Assembly (NCBI GenBank): GCA_002412495.1
Contig: DHVE01000053.1
Coordinates: 7,923 to 71,922 of the forward strand
Reading direction: 5' to 3'
Length of the DNA stretch: 64,000 nt
From: Betaproteobacteria bacterium UBA5216
GTDB taxonomy: Bacteria; Pseudomonadota; Gammaproteobacteria; Burkholderiales; SG8-41
In this document: piece after piece, positions 1 through 9,394 of the stretch
How positions within the stretch are numbered: position 1 is the first letter of the stretch
How the letters are laid out: each line of letters starts with the position of its first letter
Position numbers and translations under genes: made by a program
Notes under the pieces: model-generated
The model's database searches: none
The model's input: only the letters and a program-made list of their open reading frames with translations
Told to the model about the DNA's origin: nothing

Positions 1-110
1 AAGCACTCTCGGTGTCACTCGGCTTTGCGGCCATGAAGTACGTTGGTCATCAACACATCAAGGATTGCCGGCGCGTGGTCGAATTCACCATGGTGAACAC
101 GAAACGCTAA
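1..110 (+). CDS. 3' end of an unidentified CDS (truncated by window edge)
   Basis: An open frame enters from the left edge (codons starting at position 3) and stops at the TAA at 108-110. The last 35 residues end in EFTMVNTKR. I do not recognise the family from this tail. It lies 38 nt upstream of the malonyl-CoA decarboxylase gene on the same strand, so it could belong to the same operon. Confidence 0.35.
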   Translation, partial: ALSVSLGFAAMKYVGHQHIKDCRRVVEFTMVNTKR

Positions 111-148
111 CGTTACTGGGATCCGCGCAGCCCTGATATCATAGAGGC

Positions 149-1465
149 ATGGTTGCCTCACTTTTTAATCGTCTGGTGCGAAAAGTCGTCCCGCCTGCCA
201 GCGAGGCCGCGCGCGCGGGACGTCACGCGCGCCGCGCCATCGATGCGTGGCGCGAGTTACTGTCAAATCGCGGCGAGGTCTCTGGCGCCGCCGTGGCGCA
301 CGAAGCGCTGAATGCCTATCACGAGTTGCCGCTTTCCGCGCGTCCGGCGTTTTTCTCGTTGATCGCCAGCACGTTTGCGCCCGACCCGGCCGCCTTGCGC
401 GAAGCCTGCGAAGCCTATATCGCCGATGCGTCGCTGCCGCGGCTCACGCGATTGCAGGAAATCGCAGCCTCTCCCTTGCAGAAATTGTGTCAGCGTCTGA
501 ATCAAACGCCCGGCGGCACGGCGGCGCTGATCGACGTGCGCAAACATGTCCTCGCGGGACTGGCCGATCATCCCGACTGGAAAATGATTGATGCGGTGCT
601 GGGGCGGCTGTTCAACTCCTGGTTCAATCGTGGATTTTTGACGTTACAGCGCATCGACTGGCATACCCCGGCGTTCGTGCTTGAAAAGCTCATTGAGTAC
701 GAAGCCGTACACGAAATTTCCGGCTGGCGCGATCTGCGCCGGCGTTTGCAGAATGACCGCCGGTGCTTCGCGTTTTTCCATCCGGCATTGCCCGACGAAC
801 CCTTGATCTTCATCGAAGTCGCGCTGGTCAAGGGTATCAGCAGCGCCATTCAACCACTGCTCGCGCTCGACGCGCCGGTGACCGCGCCGGAAAAGGCCGA
901 CACCGCCGTTTTCTACTCGATTACCAACTGCCAGCCCGGCCTCCGCGGCGTGTCGTTCGGCAATCTGCTGATTAAACAAGTGGCGCAAAAACTCGGCGAG
1001 GAATTTCCGCGCATCAGAACCTTCACCACGCTGTCGCCCATCCCCGGTTTTACTGCTTGGCTCGCGCGCAATATCAACGATATTCAGGATCAACCAACGC
1101 TCGACGCCATCAAGGCGCTGAACACGCCAGATTGGCCGCAGCAGCCCGCCTTGGCCGCATCGATGAAAGCCGTACTGGTGCCGTTATGTGCGCATTACCT
1201 GATCAATGCCATGCGCGACGGCGAGCCCGCGGATCCGGTGGCCCGGTTTCACCTGGGCAACGGCGCTCGCGCTGAACGGCTGAACTGGGTCGCCGATACG
1301 TCGCCGCGCGGACTGAAAAACTGCGCCGGCATGATGGTCAACTATGTCTACCATCTTGACCAGATCGAAAACAATCACGAGGTATATGTACGAGAGCATC
1401 GCGTCGCCGCCACGCATGAACTGCGCCGTCTGGCGCGGCACTGTGTGCTCGCGGCACGCACATAA
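149..1465 (+). CDS. mcd: malonyl-CoA decarboxylase
   Basis: Predicted to decarboxylate malonyl-CoA to acetyl-CoA and CO2 in the cytoplasm. The 438-residue protein has the family layout: a helical N-terminal domain (about 1-150), then a GNAT-like catalytic domain. Family hallmarks are visible in order: FFHPALPDEPLIFIEVAL, SITNCQPGLRGVSFG, TLSPIPGF (catalytic Ser) and FHLGNGARAERLNW (catalytic His). Length is normal for bacterial forms. The Shine-Dalgarno (AGAGG) lies unusually close to the ATG, so the exact start is less certain than the identity. No malonyl-CoA synthetase or malonate carrier follows. The next genes are coxG-like and a molybdenum hydroxylase, so this is not a classical mat operon. 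Confidence 0.93.
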   Translation: MVASLFNRLVRKVVPPASEAARAGRHARRAIDAWRELLSNRGEVSGAAVAHEALNAYHELPLSARPAFFSLIASTFAPDPAALREACEAYIADASLPRLTRLQEIAASPLQKLCQRLNQTPGGTAALIDVRKHVLAGLADHPDWKMIDAVLGRLFNSWFNRGFLTLQRIDWHTPAFVLEKLIEYEAVHEISGWRDLRRRLQNDRRCFAFFHPALPDEPLIFIEVALVKGISSAIQPLLALDAPVTAPEKADTAVFYSITNCQPGLRGVSFGNLLIKQVAQKLGEEFPRIRTFTTLSPIPGFTAWLARNINDIQDQPTLDAIKALNTPDWPQQPALAASMKAVLVPLCAHYLINAMRDGEPADPVARFHLGNGARAERLNWVADTSPRGLKNCAGMMVNYVYHLDQIENNHEVYVREHRVAATHELRRLARHCVLAART

Positions 1466-1494
1466 TCCGCAATACAAAATAACGGAGCATCAAA

Positions 1495-1941
1495 ATGGAA
1501 ATGACCGGCGAACAACTCATCCCGCAATCACAGGATGTCACCTGGAAGGCGCTTAACAACACCGAAATTTTGAAAGCCTGTATTCCCGGCTGCGAATCCA
1601 TTGAGCAGACCGGCGATAACGAATATCAACTGGTTATGATCGCCAAGGTCGGACCGGTAAGCGCCAAATTCAAAGGCAAGATGACGCTGTCGGACATCGT
1701 TGCGCCGACATCCTACAAGCTGGCATTCGAGGGGCAAGGCGGCGTCGCCGGCTTTGCCAAGGGCGAGGCCACCGTGCATTTATCACCGCAGGATGGCGGC
1801 ACGAAGCTCGCCTACGCCGCCAATGCCATGATCGGCGGCAAACTCGCGCAAGTCGGTTCACGGCTGATTGATGGCGTGGCAAAAAAAATCGCCGGTGAAT
1901 TTTTTTCCGCGTTTAATGCGCGGGTCAGCAGTGGGAAATAG
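1495..1941 (+). CDS. CoxG-like SRPBCC protein (carbon monoxide dehydrogenase subunit G family)
   Basis: A 148-aa single-domain protein of the CoxG/SRPBCC fold. It starts with MEMTGEQ and carries the typical CIPGCE segment near residue 30, followed by VGPVSAKFKGK and the glycine-rich GGVAGFAKGEA. In characterised cox clusters CoxG is an accessory factor of the Mo-hydroxylase that helps membrane association or cofactor assembly; that role is inferred here. CGGAG precedes the ATG at a good distance. It sits 56 nt upstream of the 2Fe-2S and molybdopterin subunit genes, which supports a dedicated accessory role. Confidence 0.88.
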   Translation: MEMTGEQLIPQSQDVTWKALNNTEILKACIPGCESIEQTGDNEYQLVMIAKVGPVSAKFKGKMTLSDIVAPTSYKLAFEGQGGVAGFAKGEATVHLSPQDGGTKLAYAANAMIGGKLAQVGSRLIDGVAKKIAGEFFSAFNARVSSGK

Positions 1942-1997
1942 CGGGAAACACGCATCTGCTATTAAGGTGCTTATTGTAACGCCTTCAAGGAGGCATC

Positions 1998-2468
1998 ATG
2001 GCCGAAAAATTCAGCTTCGTGGTTGATGGTAAATCTGTTGCAGTGGAAGCCGATTCCGCGATGCCGCTGTTGTACGCATTGCGTTCGGAACTGGGGCTGA
2101 ATAATCCCAAGTTTGGTTGCGGCAAGGCACAGTGCGGCGCCTGCACCGTGCAGGTCGCTGGCGTGCCAATGCGCTCGTGCGTTACGCCGGTGAGTCTGAT
2201 CCAGGGCAAGCGCGTCACCACGCTGGCCGGGCTGGGCACGGCCGACAAACCGCATCCGCTGCAACAGGCTTATATCGACGAAGGCGTGCCGCAGTGCGGC
2301 TACTGTCTGTCGGGCTGGCTGATGACGGCCTCGGCGTTTCTGAAAAATAATCCCAAGCCCAGCGACGCGCAGATTCGCCAGGCGATGACCGGTGTCAAAT
2401 GCCGGTGCGGCACGCATATGGCGATCATGCGCGCCATCAAGCGGGCCGCTCAAACGATGAACGCTTGA
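1998..2468 (+). CDS. molybdenum hydroxylase small subunit, (2Fe-2S)-binding
   Basis: A 156-aa electron-transfer subunit of the xanthine dehydrogenase/isoquinoline oxidoreductase (IorA) type. The N-terminal plant-type ferredoxin cluster motif is CGKAQCGACTV with a further Cys in MRSCVTPV. The C-terminal helical 2Fe-2S domain shows CGYC and CRCGTH. A strong Shine-Dalgarno (AAGGAGG) lies 4 nt before the ATG. The stop overlaps an upstream ATG of the large-subunit frame (TGATG). There is no signal peptide, so co-export with the Tat-bearing large subunit is likely. Confidence 0.93.
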   Translation: MAEKFSFVVDGKSVAVEADSAMPLLYALRSELGLNNPKFGCGKAQCGACTVQVAGVPMRSCVTPVSLIQGKRVTTLAGLGTADKPHPLQQAYIDEGVPQCGYCLSGWLMTASAFLKNNPKPSDAQIRQAMTGVKCRCGTHMAIMRAIKRAAQTMNA

Positions 2469-2488
2469 TGAACATCGGGGAGAAAACC

Positions 2489-4759
2489 ATGAACGCAATC
2501 AACCGTCGTGAATTCCTCAAGACCACCGGCGCGCTGGTGATCAGCATTGCCCTGCCCAGCTCGATTGAATCGGCACTGTCGCAAACCGCCACGGGTAAAC
2601 CGTCTGTTGCCGCAGGCAAGCCCCCCCTGTTGCCCGATGAACTCGATTCGTGGATTGCAATTCTGCCCAACGGCAATGCTACGGCCTACTTCGGAAAAAT
2701 GGACATGGGCCAGGGCGTCGATGTCGCCGTGCAGCAGATCGTGGCGGAAGAACTCGATCTCGCGTTCGAGCGCGTAAATGTCATCATGGGCGACACGGCG
2801 CTCACCTGCAATCAGGGGGGGGCGTCCGGCAGCACGGGATTGCAGATGGGCGGCATGGCATTGCGCAATGCCGCCGCCGAAGCTAGGCGCGTGCTGGTTG
2901 AACGCGCGTCGCAACAACTTGGCGTCGCGGCGGATCAACTGCGCGTGGACAATGGCGTTGTGATGTCCGCTTCGCAACGCGTGACCTACGGCGACTTGAT
3001 CGGCGGGCAATATTTTCATCACAAGCTCGAATGGAACAAGCAGTACGGCAATCCGCTCAAGGTGCAAGGCAAGGCCACGCCGAAAAAACCGTCGGAATAC
3101 AAGGTCGTCGGCAAACCGTTTCCACAAGCCATCATTACTGAAAAGGTAATGGGCCGGCAGAACTTCATCACCGACATCACGGTGCCCGGCATGGTCCATG
3201 CGCGCGTGGTACGCCCGCTGAACGCGGGGTGTTCGGTGGTGTCGGTGGATGAAAGTTCCATCAAGCACATCGCGACAGCGCGCGTGGTGCGCGAACAGAA
3301 TTTCCTCGCAGTGGTCGCCGACAAGGAATGGGATGCCGTGCGCGCCGCCGAAGCGCTTAAGGTGGAGTGGTCGCCGCAGTGCGATCCGTTTCCGACGATG
3401 GCAACGTTGCACGATCACATCCGCAAGTCATCGATCACCAAAAAAGAAACGGCGGTGAATCGCGGCAATGTGGATGAAGCGTTCAAGACCGCCGCGAAAA
3501 TGATCGAAGCTGAATATGAGTGGCCGCTGCAATCACACGCCAGCATGGGGCCGGCCTGCGCCATAGCCGATATGAACAGCGACAATCCGCGTGTGTGGAC
3601 CGGCTCGCAAAAGCCGCACTACGGGCGGTCCGGCTGTGCACGCATCACCGGCATACCCCTGGAAAAAATGCGCTCGACCTGGGTGCCCGGCCCCGGCTCG
3701 TACGGCCGCAACGAGGCCGGTGACTGCGCAACCGACGCCGCGCTGATTTCCAAGGCCATCGGCAAGCCAGTGCGCGTGCAATACATGCGCCACGACGCGA
3801 CGGCCTGGGATCCGAAAGGCCCGGCCGGCGTGTTTCGCGGTCGCGCCGCACTCGACGCCGCCGGGAATGTCGCGGCCTATGATTTTTTTGCCAAGGGATT
3901 TACGCGGCAGGATGTGGCAACCACTGAAGCCGATCCGAAAGACACGCTGGCGGGCCAGTTCACCAAATATGCGCCCAAGGGCACTTTGATTTTTCAGACG
4001 CCCGCCGAGGCTTACACGTTTGAAAACAAGCGCTGCGGCTGGGAAACCATTCCCGCGATGCTGGAGCGCGGCTCGCCGCTGCGCACCGGACATTTTCGCG
4101 ATCCGCTGGGCCCTGAAACGCATTTCGCCAGCGAGTCGTTTATCGATGAAGTCGCCGCCGCCGCCAATGCCGATCCTGTGGCGTTTCGCTTGAAATACCT
4201 CACGCGCGAACGCGACGTGGCGGTGATCAAGGCCGCCGCCGAAAAAGCGCGCTGGAAGGCCGGCGAACGCGGCAGCCGCGGCAAGGGCGCCTTGATGCGC
4301 GGGCGCGGCTTCGCCTACACTGAACGCAATGGCACGGTGGTTGCGCTCGTTGCCGAAGTGGAAGTCGAACGCAAAACAGGCCGTGTGTGGGCAAAAAAAT
4401 TCTGGTGTGCGCACGACTGCGGCCAGATCATCAACCCTGGCACCATCCTCACCGTCATCGAAGGCAACATCGTGCAGGCTACGTCGCGCACTTTACTTGA
4501 AGAAGTAAAATTCGATAAAAATCAAGTGCTTAGCGTGGATTGGGCAACCTACCCCATTCTGGAATTATCGGACGCGCCCGAAAGCATCGAGATTGCTCTG
4601 ATTAACCGGCCGGAAATGGCCCCCCAAGGCGCGGGGGAACCATCGCACCGTACCGTGCCGGCGGCCATTGCGAATGCCATTTTTGACGCGACCGGTATTC
4701 GGATGCGCAAGGTGCCGATTACGCCGCAGCGAATGCGGGAGGCGTTGCTAAGAGCGTAA
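2489..4759 (+). CDS. molybdopterin-binding large subunit of xanthine dehydrogenase/IorB-type hydroxylase, Tat-exported
   Basis: A 756-aa catalytic subunit from the chosen ATG at 2489, which has GGGGAG 6 nt upstream; an ATG at 2468 overlaps the small-subunit stop and is the alternative. The N-terminus NRREFLKTTGALVIS is a twin-arginine leader, so the enzyme should act in the periplasm. Mo-cofactor loops are visible: DMGQGVDVAVQQIVAEEL, GGASGSTGLQMGG, and the C-terminal QGAGEPSHRTVPAAIANA with the catalytic Glu. Size and Tat leader match IorB-like aldehyde/N-heterocycle oxidases rather than cytosolic XDH. No FAD (CoxM-like) subunit is encoded, so electrons probably go to a cytochrome or quinone. 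The substrate is unknown. Confidence 0.9.
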   Translation: MNAINRREFLKTTGALVISIALPSSIESALSQTATGKPSVAAGKPPLLPDELDSWIAILPNGNATAYFGKMDMGQGVDVAVQQIVAEELDLAFERVNVIMGDTALTCNQGGASGSTGLQMGGMALRNAAAEARRVLVERASQQLGVAADQLRVDNGVVMSASQRVTYGDLIGGQYFHHKLEWNKQYGNPLKVQGKATPKKPSEYKVVGKPFPQAIITEKVMGRQNFITDITVPGMVHARVVRPLNAGCSVVSVDESSIKHIATARVVREQNFLAVVADKEWDAVRAAEALKVEWSPQCDPFPTMATLHDHIRKSSITKKETAVNRGNVDEAFKTAAKMIEAEYEWPLQSHASMGPACAIADMNSDNPRVWTGSQKPHYGRSGCARITGIPLEKMRSTWVPGPGSYGRNEAGDCATDAALISKAIGKPVRVQYMRHDATAWDPKGPAGVFRGRAALDAAGNVAAYDFFAKGFTRQDVATTEADPKDTLAGQFTKYAPKGTLIFQTPAEAYTFENKRCGWETIPAMLERGSPLRTGHFRDPLGPETHFASESFIDEVAAAANADPVAFRLKYLTRERDVAVIKAAAEKARWKAGERGSRGKGALMRGRGFAYTERNGTVVALVAEVEVERKTGRVWAKKFWCAHDCGQIINPGTILTVIEGNIVQATSRTLLEEVKFDKNQVLSVDWATYPILELSDAPESIEIALINRPEMAPQGAGEPSHRTVPAAIANAIFDATGIRMRKVPITPQRMREALLRA

Positions 4760-4827
4760 GGAGAACGCAAATAAAAGCGCGCCACCGATAGGCTTGTTCT
4801 CTTCCTTCCGTTTGCTCCGTTGAAAAA

Positions 4828-5787
4828 CTAGTCCGCCTTCGCACCCGACGCACGCACCACCTTTGTCCACTTCGCGATTTCGGCACGCAGAAATTCGCCG
4901 CAGGCTTCGGCGGAACTTCCCACCGGCTCGGTGCCCAACGCCGCGAAGCGGTCTTTCACAGCGGGGCTATGCACCGCTTTCACGATTTCACTGTTGAGCC
5001 GCGCGATGATGTCGCGCGGCACGCCGGCGGGCGCCAGCATCATGTACCAGCCAGTGACCTCGAAGCCGGGTACACCGGATTCCGAAACCGTCGGCACCTC
5101 TGGTGTAAGCGACAGCCGTTTGGGACCGGTAACCGCGATAGCGCGCAGCCGTCCACTCTTGATCGGGTTGATCGCCGCCGTGGTGCTGCTGATCATCAAA
5201 TCAATTTCGCCGCTCATCAACGCAGTGGCTGCCTGTGCCGCGCTTTTGTACGGCACATGCACCAGCCTGGTTCCTGTCATGTTCTGAAACAACACGCCGC
5301 CCAGATGGTTGGCACTGCCATTGCCGGATGAACCGTAGGTAACGCGTCCTGATTTCGCCTTGGCAAGCGCGATGAGATCCTTCACCGTTCTGACCGGTAC
5401 GCTGGGATGCGTGGACAGAAAATACTGCCCGGTGGTCAGCTGCGAAATCGCTGCAAAATCCCGCAAGGTGTCGTACGGCAGCTTGGCTTGCAGACTGGGG
5501 TTGATCGACAACTCCGGCGATGCTGTCACCAAGGTGTAACCATCTGGTGCGGCCTTGGCAGCAACTTCGGTGCCGATCACCGTGCCCGCGCCGGGACGGT
5601 TTTCCACCACCACCGGCACGCCCATCTGCTCGGAAAGTTTCTGCGACACGATACGCCCGGTCACATCGGTGCCGCCGCCGGGCCCGAGCGCAACAATCAT
5701 GCGTATCGCCCGACTGGGATAGTTTTGTGCGACCGCACTACCCGTGATGCAACCCGCCGCCAGCAACAGCGCCATCCGCTTGATCAT
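4828..5787 (-). CDS. Bug/TctC-family periplasmic solute-binding protein
   Basis: A 319-aa tripartite-tricarboxylate-transporter-type receptor. A signal peptide ends in GSAVAQ, then YPSRAIRMIVALGPGGGTDVTGRI carries the conserved ligand-loop Asp, and ENRPGAGTVIGTEV with AAPDGYTL follows. The start codon overlaps the stop of the upstream VOC gene (ATGA), so the two are translationally coupled. That suggests the receptor binds the substrate or a precursor of the VOC enzyme. No TctA/TctB subunits are nearby. Confidence 0.93.
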   Translation of the reverse strand: MIKRMALLLAAGCITGSAVAQNYPSRAIRMIVALGPGGGTDVTGRIVSQKLSEQMGVPVVVENRPGAGTVIGTEVAAKAAPDGYTLVTASPELSINPSLQAKLPYDTLRDFAAISQLTTGQYFLSTHPSVPVRTVKDLIALAKAKSGRVTYGSSGNGSANHLGGVLFQNMTGTRLVHVPYKSAAQAATALMSGEIDLMISSTTAAINPIKSGRLRAIAVTGPKRLSLTPEVPTVSESGVPGFEVTGWYMMLAPAGVPRDIIARLNSEIVKAVHSPAVKDRFAALGTEPVGSSAEACGEFLRAEIAKWTKVVRASGAKAD

Positions 5788-6758
5788 CGTGCCGCCTTTC
5801 CTGCTTCATCTATGGCTTTCGCCATGGCCAGCGACGGGCGCACCGGCCCACCTTCCGGCACATGAATTCCATCGGCCAGATGCCATTCCGAAAAACGGTT
5901 CATTTTGTAGTTATGTGGCTGCCATTTCTCAGTGACAAAATCCGGGTCGCAAAAGTATTCCATCATGCCGCCCAGCGGATTGCGGAAATACCAGAAATAC
6001 GCCGACGATATCGGATGCCGCCCCGGCCCCACGGCGGTGGCCCATTGCCGCCGAGAAAAATACAAACCGCCCCCGAAGACTTCATGCACGTCATTCACTT
6101 CATAGGCGAAGTGATGCAGGTCGATGCCGCCAGTGCGGCTTTTCAGCATGAACAGGTTGTGGTGGTCGCTGCGCGCCGCATGGCGCAGAAATACCGCCGC
6201 GCCGCCAGCGTAGCGATCAGACAGCCAGAAGCCGAGCCGCTTGACGTAAAACCGCTCGGCCACTTTGACGTCGGGCACGAAAAAGGCCGCATGGCCGATG
6301 CGATGTGGCGCGGCGCGCGCATAGGTGGTACCCACAGCATTCACGCGGGCGCGCAAGCGCGGCTGATTGTATATGGTGGGATTGCCCGCCTTGATCGCAG
6401 CGGGCTTCCACAGGCGAAAGCCGATGTGAACGCCGCTGTCGTCGGTGGTATGGAGCGTGCCCGCCTTGTCCAGCGTGACGGCGCGGTCACGCGCCAGATT
6501 TTCGGCAAGCGCGACCAAATGTTTTTGATCCGATACACCCCAGACAATTTCGCGAAAGTTCGATTGCTCGCTGATGCGTGGCGGCAGCCCAGGCGTGTTT
6601 TCCGGACACGCGATCACTTGGCCGCCAGCGCCGGTGATAAACACCGCTGCCGTTTTGCCGCGCGAGGCTTCCTTCAGCCCCCAATCAGAGAACAGTTTTT
6701 TCGCCAGGGTAAGATCAGGCGCGCCATACACAACGGTTGCTATGCCTGTGAATGCCAT
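5784..6758 (-). CDS. VOC-family extradiol dioxygenase-like protein
   Basis: A two-module vicinal-oxygen-chelate protein of 324 aa. Module 1 begins FTGIATVVYGAPDLTLAKKLF. Module 2 begins HRIGHAAFFVPDVKVAERFY, followed by DLHHFAYEV and GGMMEYFCDPD. The three residues expected to bind metal in type I extradiol dioxygenases (His, His, Glu) are all present in module 2, so ring-cleavage or related chemistry is plausible; the substrate is not readable. The start is set at 6758 because AGGAA lies just upstream; a longer frame to 6887 would lack homology. It is coupled to the Bug gene at 4828. Confidence 0.82.
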   Translation of the reverse strand: MAFTGIATVVYGAPDLTLAKKLFSDWGLKEASRGKTAAVFITGAGGQVIACPENTPGLPPRISEQSNFREIVWGVSDQKHLVALAENLARDRAVTLDKAGTLHTTDDSGVHIGFRLWKPAAIKAGNPTIYNQPRLRARVNAVGTTYARAAPHRIGHAAFFVPDVKVAERFYVKRLGFWLSDRYAGGAAVFLRHAARSDHHNLFMLKSRTGGIDLHHFAYEVNDVHEVFGGGLYFSRRQWATAVGPGRHPISSAYFWYFRNPLGGMMEYFCDPDFVTEKWQPHNYKMNRFSEWHLADGIHVPEGGPVRPSLAMAKAIDEAGKAAR

Positions 6759-6980
6759 GCGTATTCCTGTAACTTGATGACAATCCTTCCGGTGCTTTCC
6801 GCGCAAGCGGGATTCGAAGGACAAAGTGGATTTGGGACCGCATAAGTAGATGCGTATCGTAGCGTGTTGTAGTGCACTAACGCACATGGTAATTCGTACG
6901 TCCTGATTTGGGAATAGCGGTTTGCACCGGGCCAGTTTCCCTTTACCATCGGCCTCTCTATTTTTTATGACAACAGTTCA

Positions 6981-7970
6981 ATGAAACGTTTTCCCGGCTC
7001 CGTGTTGTTGATGATTACCCTGCTGTTTGGCATGCAGTTATCCATGCCGCTTGGAGCGCAACAGATCGGGACACAGCAATTTCCCTCGCGCCCCATACGC
7101 ATGATGGTTCCGGCCGCCGCCGCGGGCGTCACCGATATCGCGGCTCGCGTGTTGACGGCACGCTTGTCGGAAGCGCTGGGGCAACCCGTGGTGGTGGACA
7201 ATCGCGCCGGCGCGGGGGGCATCATCGGCACCGATATCGTTGCCAAGGCCGCGCCCGATGGCCACACGCTGATGACGGCGTTCGACAGTTTTATTTCCAA
7301 TCCCTTTGTGTTCAAGAAAATACCGTACGACACCTTGAAGGATTTCGCGCCGGTTTCCCTGCTGATTCGCGGGCCGCAGATTTTTGCCGCTTCGCCGAAA
7401 CTCGGCGCAAAATCATTTAACGAGTTCGTCGCCATCGCCAAGGGCAAACCCGGATCGATCCGTTACGCCACGGCGGGGCCGGCCACTTCGAGCCGCCTGT
7501 CGGTGGAACTTTTCAAAGCCGTCAGCAAACTTGACGGTACGACGATTTTTTTCAAGGGTGGCGGCCCGGCGTTGAATGATCTGCTTGGCGGTCATGTTGA
7601 CGTAATGATCGCATCGGCGGGCCTGGTACTCAGCCACACCAAAAGCGGCCGTTTGTACGCGCTGGCGGTGAGCTCAAAAAACCGCACCGCGCTTGCGCCA
7701 GGGGTGCCTTCGGTCAGCGAGTTCTATCCGCAGTTCGAGGCGCAATCGTGGGTGGGCATGCTGGCCCCCGCCGCCACGCCGCGCGCCATCATTCTGCGGC
7801 TGAACGCCGAAGTCAACAAGGCGCTCGCCGACGCCGACGTGAAAGAACGCTTTAATACGCTGGGGTATGAAATCGCGGGTGGCGCGCCGGAACAATTTGG
7901 CGAATGGCTGCGCGCGGAATCGGTAAAATGGGGCAAAGTCATACGCGATAATCAAATCACGGCGGAATGA
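6981..7970 (+). CDS. Bug/TctC-family periplasmic solute-binding protein
   Basis: A 329-aa receptor with a clear signal peptide (hydrophobic core VLLMITLLFGMQL, cleavage near PLGAQ). Fold markers are FPSRPIRMMVPAAAAGVTDIAARV, DNRAGAGGIIGTDIVAKAAPDGHTL and IPYDTLKDFAPV. The ligand loop is AAAAGVTD instead of the usual GGxxD, keeping the Asp but losing the glycines. It is divergent from the VOC gene across a 222-nt gap and is followed on the same strand by a GST, which may form a catabolic pair with it. Confidence 0.92.
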   Translation: MKRFPGSVLLMITLLFGMQLSMPLGAQQIGTQQFPSRPIRMMVPAAAAGVTDIAARVLTARLSEALGQPVVVDNRAGAGGIIGTDIVAKAAPDGHTLMTAFDSFISNPFVFKKIPYDTLKDFAPVSLLIRGPQIFAASPKLGAKSFNEFVAIAKGKPGSIRYATAGPATSSRLSVELFKAVSKLDGTTIFFKGGGPALNDLLGGHVDVMIASAGLVLSHTKSGRLYALAVSSKNRTALAPGVPSVSEFYPQFEAQSWVGMLAPAATPRAIILRLNAEVNKALADADVKERFNTLGYEIAGGAPEQFGEWLRAESVKWGKVIRDNQITAE

Positions 7971-8021
7971 CAACCCGGCCGTAACCAACAGCCACAAGAA
8001 AAGAAAAGGGGTGGGCGCATC

Positions 8022-8642
8022 ATGCTGAAAATTTGGGGCCGCAAGAATTCAATCAATGTGCAAAAAGTACTGTGGGCCTGCGGTGAACTGTCGTTGCCGA
8101 TAGAACGCGTCGATGCCGGCATGGCGTTTGGCGTGAATAACACGCCCGAATACAAGGCGATGAATCCCAACGGACTGGTGCCGTTGATGAACGATGAAGG
8201 ATTTTTGCTATGGGAATCACATGCCATCGTTCGGTATCTCGCACGCAAACACGGTTTGGGTACGCTGTGCCCCGCGGATGAAAAAATGGCCGCCGACGCC
8301 GATCGCTGGATGGAATGGTTCAGCACGACGCTGTGGCTGAATCTGCGCCCGGTATTCTGGAATCTGGTGCGCACGCCGCCGGAAAAACGCGATATGCCGC
8401 AGGTTGAATCCAGTCTGAAAGCCTTGACTGCCCATTTTCAGGTAGTCGATGCATGGCTCGCGCAGCGTGACTACATGGCGGGCAACGCATTCAGCATGGG
8501 TGACATCCCGATGGGCGTTTCGGCGTTTCGTTGGTATAACATGGACATCGCGAGACCCGCCCTGAAAAATCTGGATGCGTGGTATGCGCGCCTGTGCAAG
8601 CGCCCGGCGTTTAAGGAACACGCAATGTTGCCGCTCACATAA
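8022..8642 (+). CDS. glutathione S-transferase
   Basis: A 206-aa cytosolic GST. The N-terminal thioredoxin-fold domain (1-80) starts MLKIWGRKNSINVQKVLW and shows NPNGLVPLM (cis-Pro) and WESHAIVRYLA, the glutathione-binding SNAIL-like segment. The C-terminal helical domain follows from about residue 90, ending RPALKNLDAWYARLCKRPAF. The Ser in the N-terminal GRKNS stretch suggests a beta/theta-like class. It lies 51 nt behind a Bug receptor gene, so detoxification or glutathione-dependent catabolism of an imported compound is possible. Confidence 0.9.
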   Translation: MLKIWGRKNSINVQKVLWACGELSLPIERVDAGMAFGVNNTPEYKAMNPNGLVPLMNDEGFLLWESHAIVRYLARKHGLGTLCPADEKMAADADRWMEWFSTTLWLNLRPVFWNLVRTPPEKRDMPQVESSLKALTAHFQVVDAWLAQRDYMAGNAFSMGDIPMGVSAFRWYNMDIARPALKNLDAWYARLCKRPAFKEHAMLPLT

Positions 8643-8676
8643 AACGCAATAAATACAATACGTTACAATAAACACT

Positions 8677-9372
8677 GTGCGCAACTACCGCTACTTCAAC
8701 CTGGTGATGGTGGCTTTTGTCACCGTGCTGATCTGCTCTAATCTGATCGGCCCGGCGAAAATTGCGCAAATTGATTTGCCGGTGTGGGGCACGCTGACCT
8801 TTGGCGCGGGCGTGCTATTTTTCCCGATCTCGTATGTGTTCGGCGACATACTGACCGAGGTCTATGGTTACTCACGCGCGCGCAAGGTGATCTGGAGCGG
8901 CTTTGCCGCGCTGGCGTTTGCCTCGATCATGGCCGCAATGGTGGTGGCGTTGCCTCCTGCGCCGTTCTGGAAGCATCAAGGCGCCTATGAAATCGCGTTT
9001 GGCTCTACATGGCGCATCGTGCTGGCCTCGATGATCGCGTATTTCTGCGGGGAGTTCATCAATTCGCTGGTACTGGCGAAAATGAAAATACTCACGCAAG
9101 GCAAACACCTGTGGAGCCGCACCATCGGCTCAACCATCGCCGGCGAGGCCGTCGATTCCGCGCTGTTTTACCCGCTTGCGTTTTACGGCACGGGCATCAT
9201 TCCCGATGACAAACTGCCAATGGTGATGCTGGCGCAATTTGCGCTGAAAGTCAGCGTTGAAGTCCTCTTCACACCATTGACCTACAAACTCGTCAACTGG
9301 TTGAAGCAGGCCGAAAACGAAGACTATTACGACCGGCAAACAGATTTCAACCCGTTTCGTCTCAAGGACTGA
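8677..9372 (+). CDS. yhhQ: queuosine precursor transporter (YhhQ/VUT family)
   Basis: A 231-aa inner-membrane protein with about six transmembrane segments, beginning VRNYRYFNLVMVAFVTVLICSN from a GTG start. Family marks are FFPISYVFGDILTEVYGYSRARKVIW, CGEFINSLVLAKMK and WSRTIGSTIAGEAVDSALFYPLAF. Characterised YhhQ imports queuosine precursors (preQ0/preQ1) for tRNA modification. No que genes are adjacent. It sits 34 nt after the GST gene, without an obvious separate promoter. Confidence 0.9.
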   Translation: MRNYRYFNLVMVAFVTVLICSNLIGPAKIAQIDLPVWGTLTFGAGVLFFPISYVFGDILTEVYGYSRARKVIWSGFAALAFASIMAAMVVALPPAPFWKHQGAYEIAFGSTWRIVLASMIAYFCGEFINSLVLAKMKILTQGKHLWSRTIGSTIAGEAVDSALFYPLAFYGTGIIPDDKLPMVMLAQFALKVSVEVLFTPLTYKLVNWLKQAENEDYYDRQTDFNPFRLKD

Positions 9373-9394
9373 CCCGACTTTCGAGGAGACACTC

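Noticed and set aside
2450..4414. Long minus-strand open frames (322 aa and 293 aa) opposite the Mo-hydroxylase
   Set aside because: Shadow frames of a GC-rich real gene; no start signals or domain character.
5862..6845. 327-aa plus-strand frame
   Set aside because: Antisense to the VOC gene; sequence is low-complexity His/Arg-rich without motifs.
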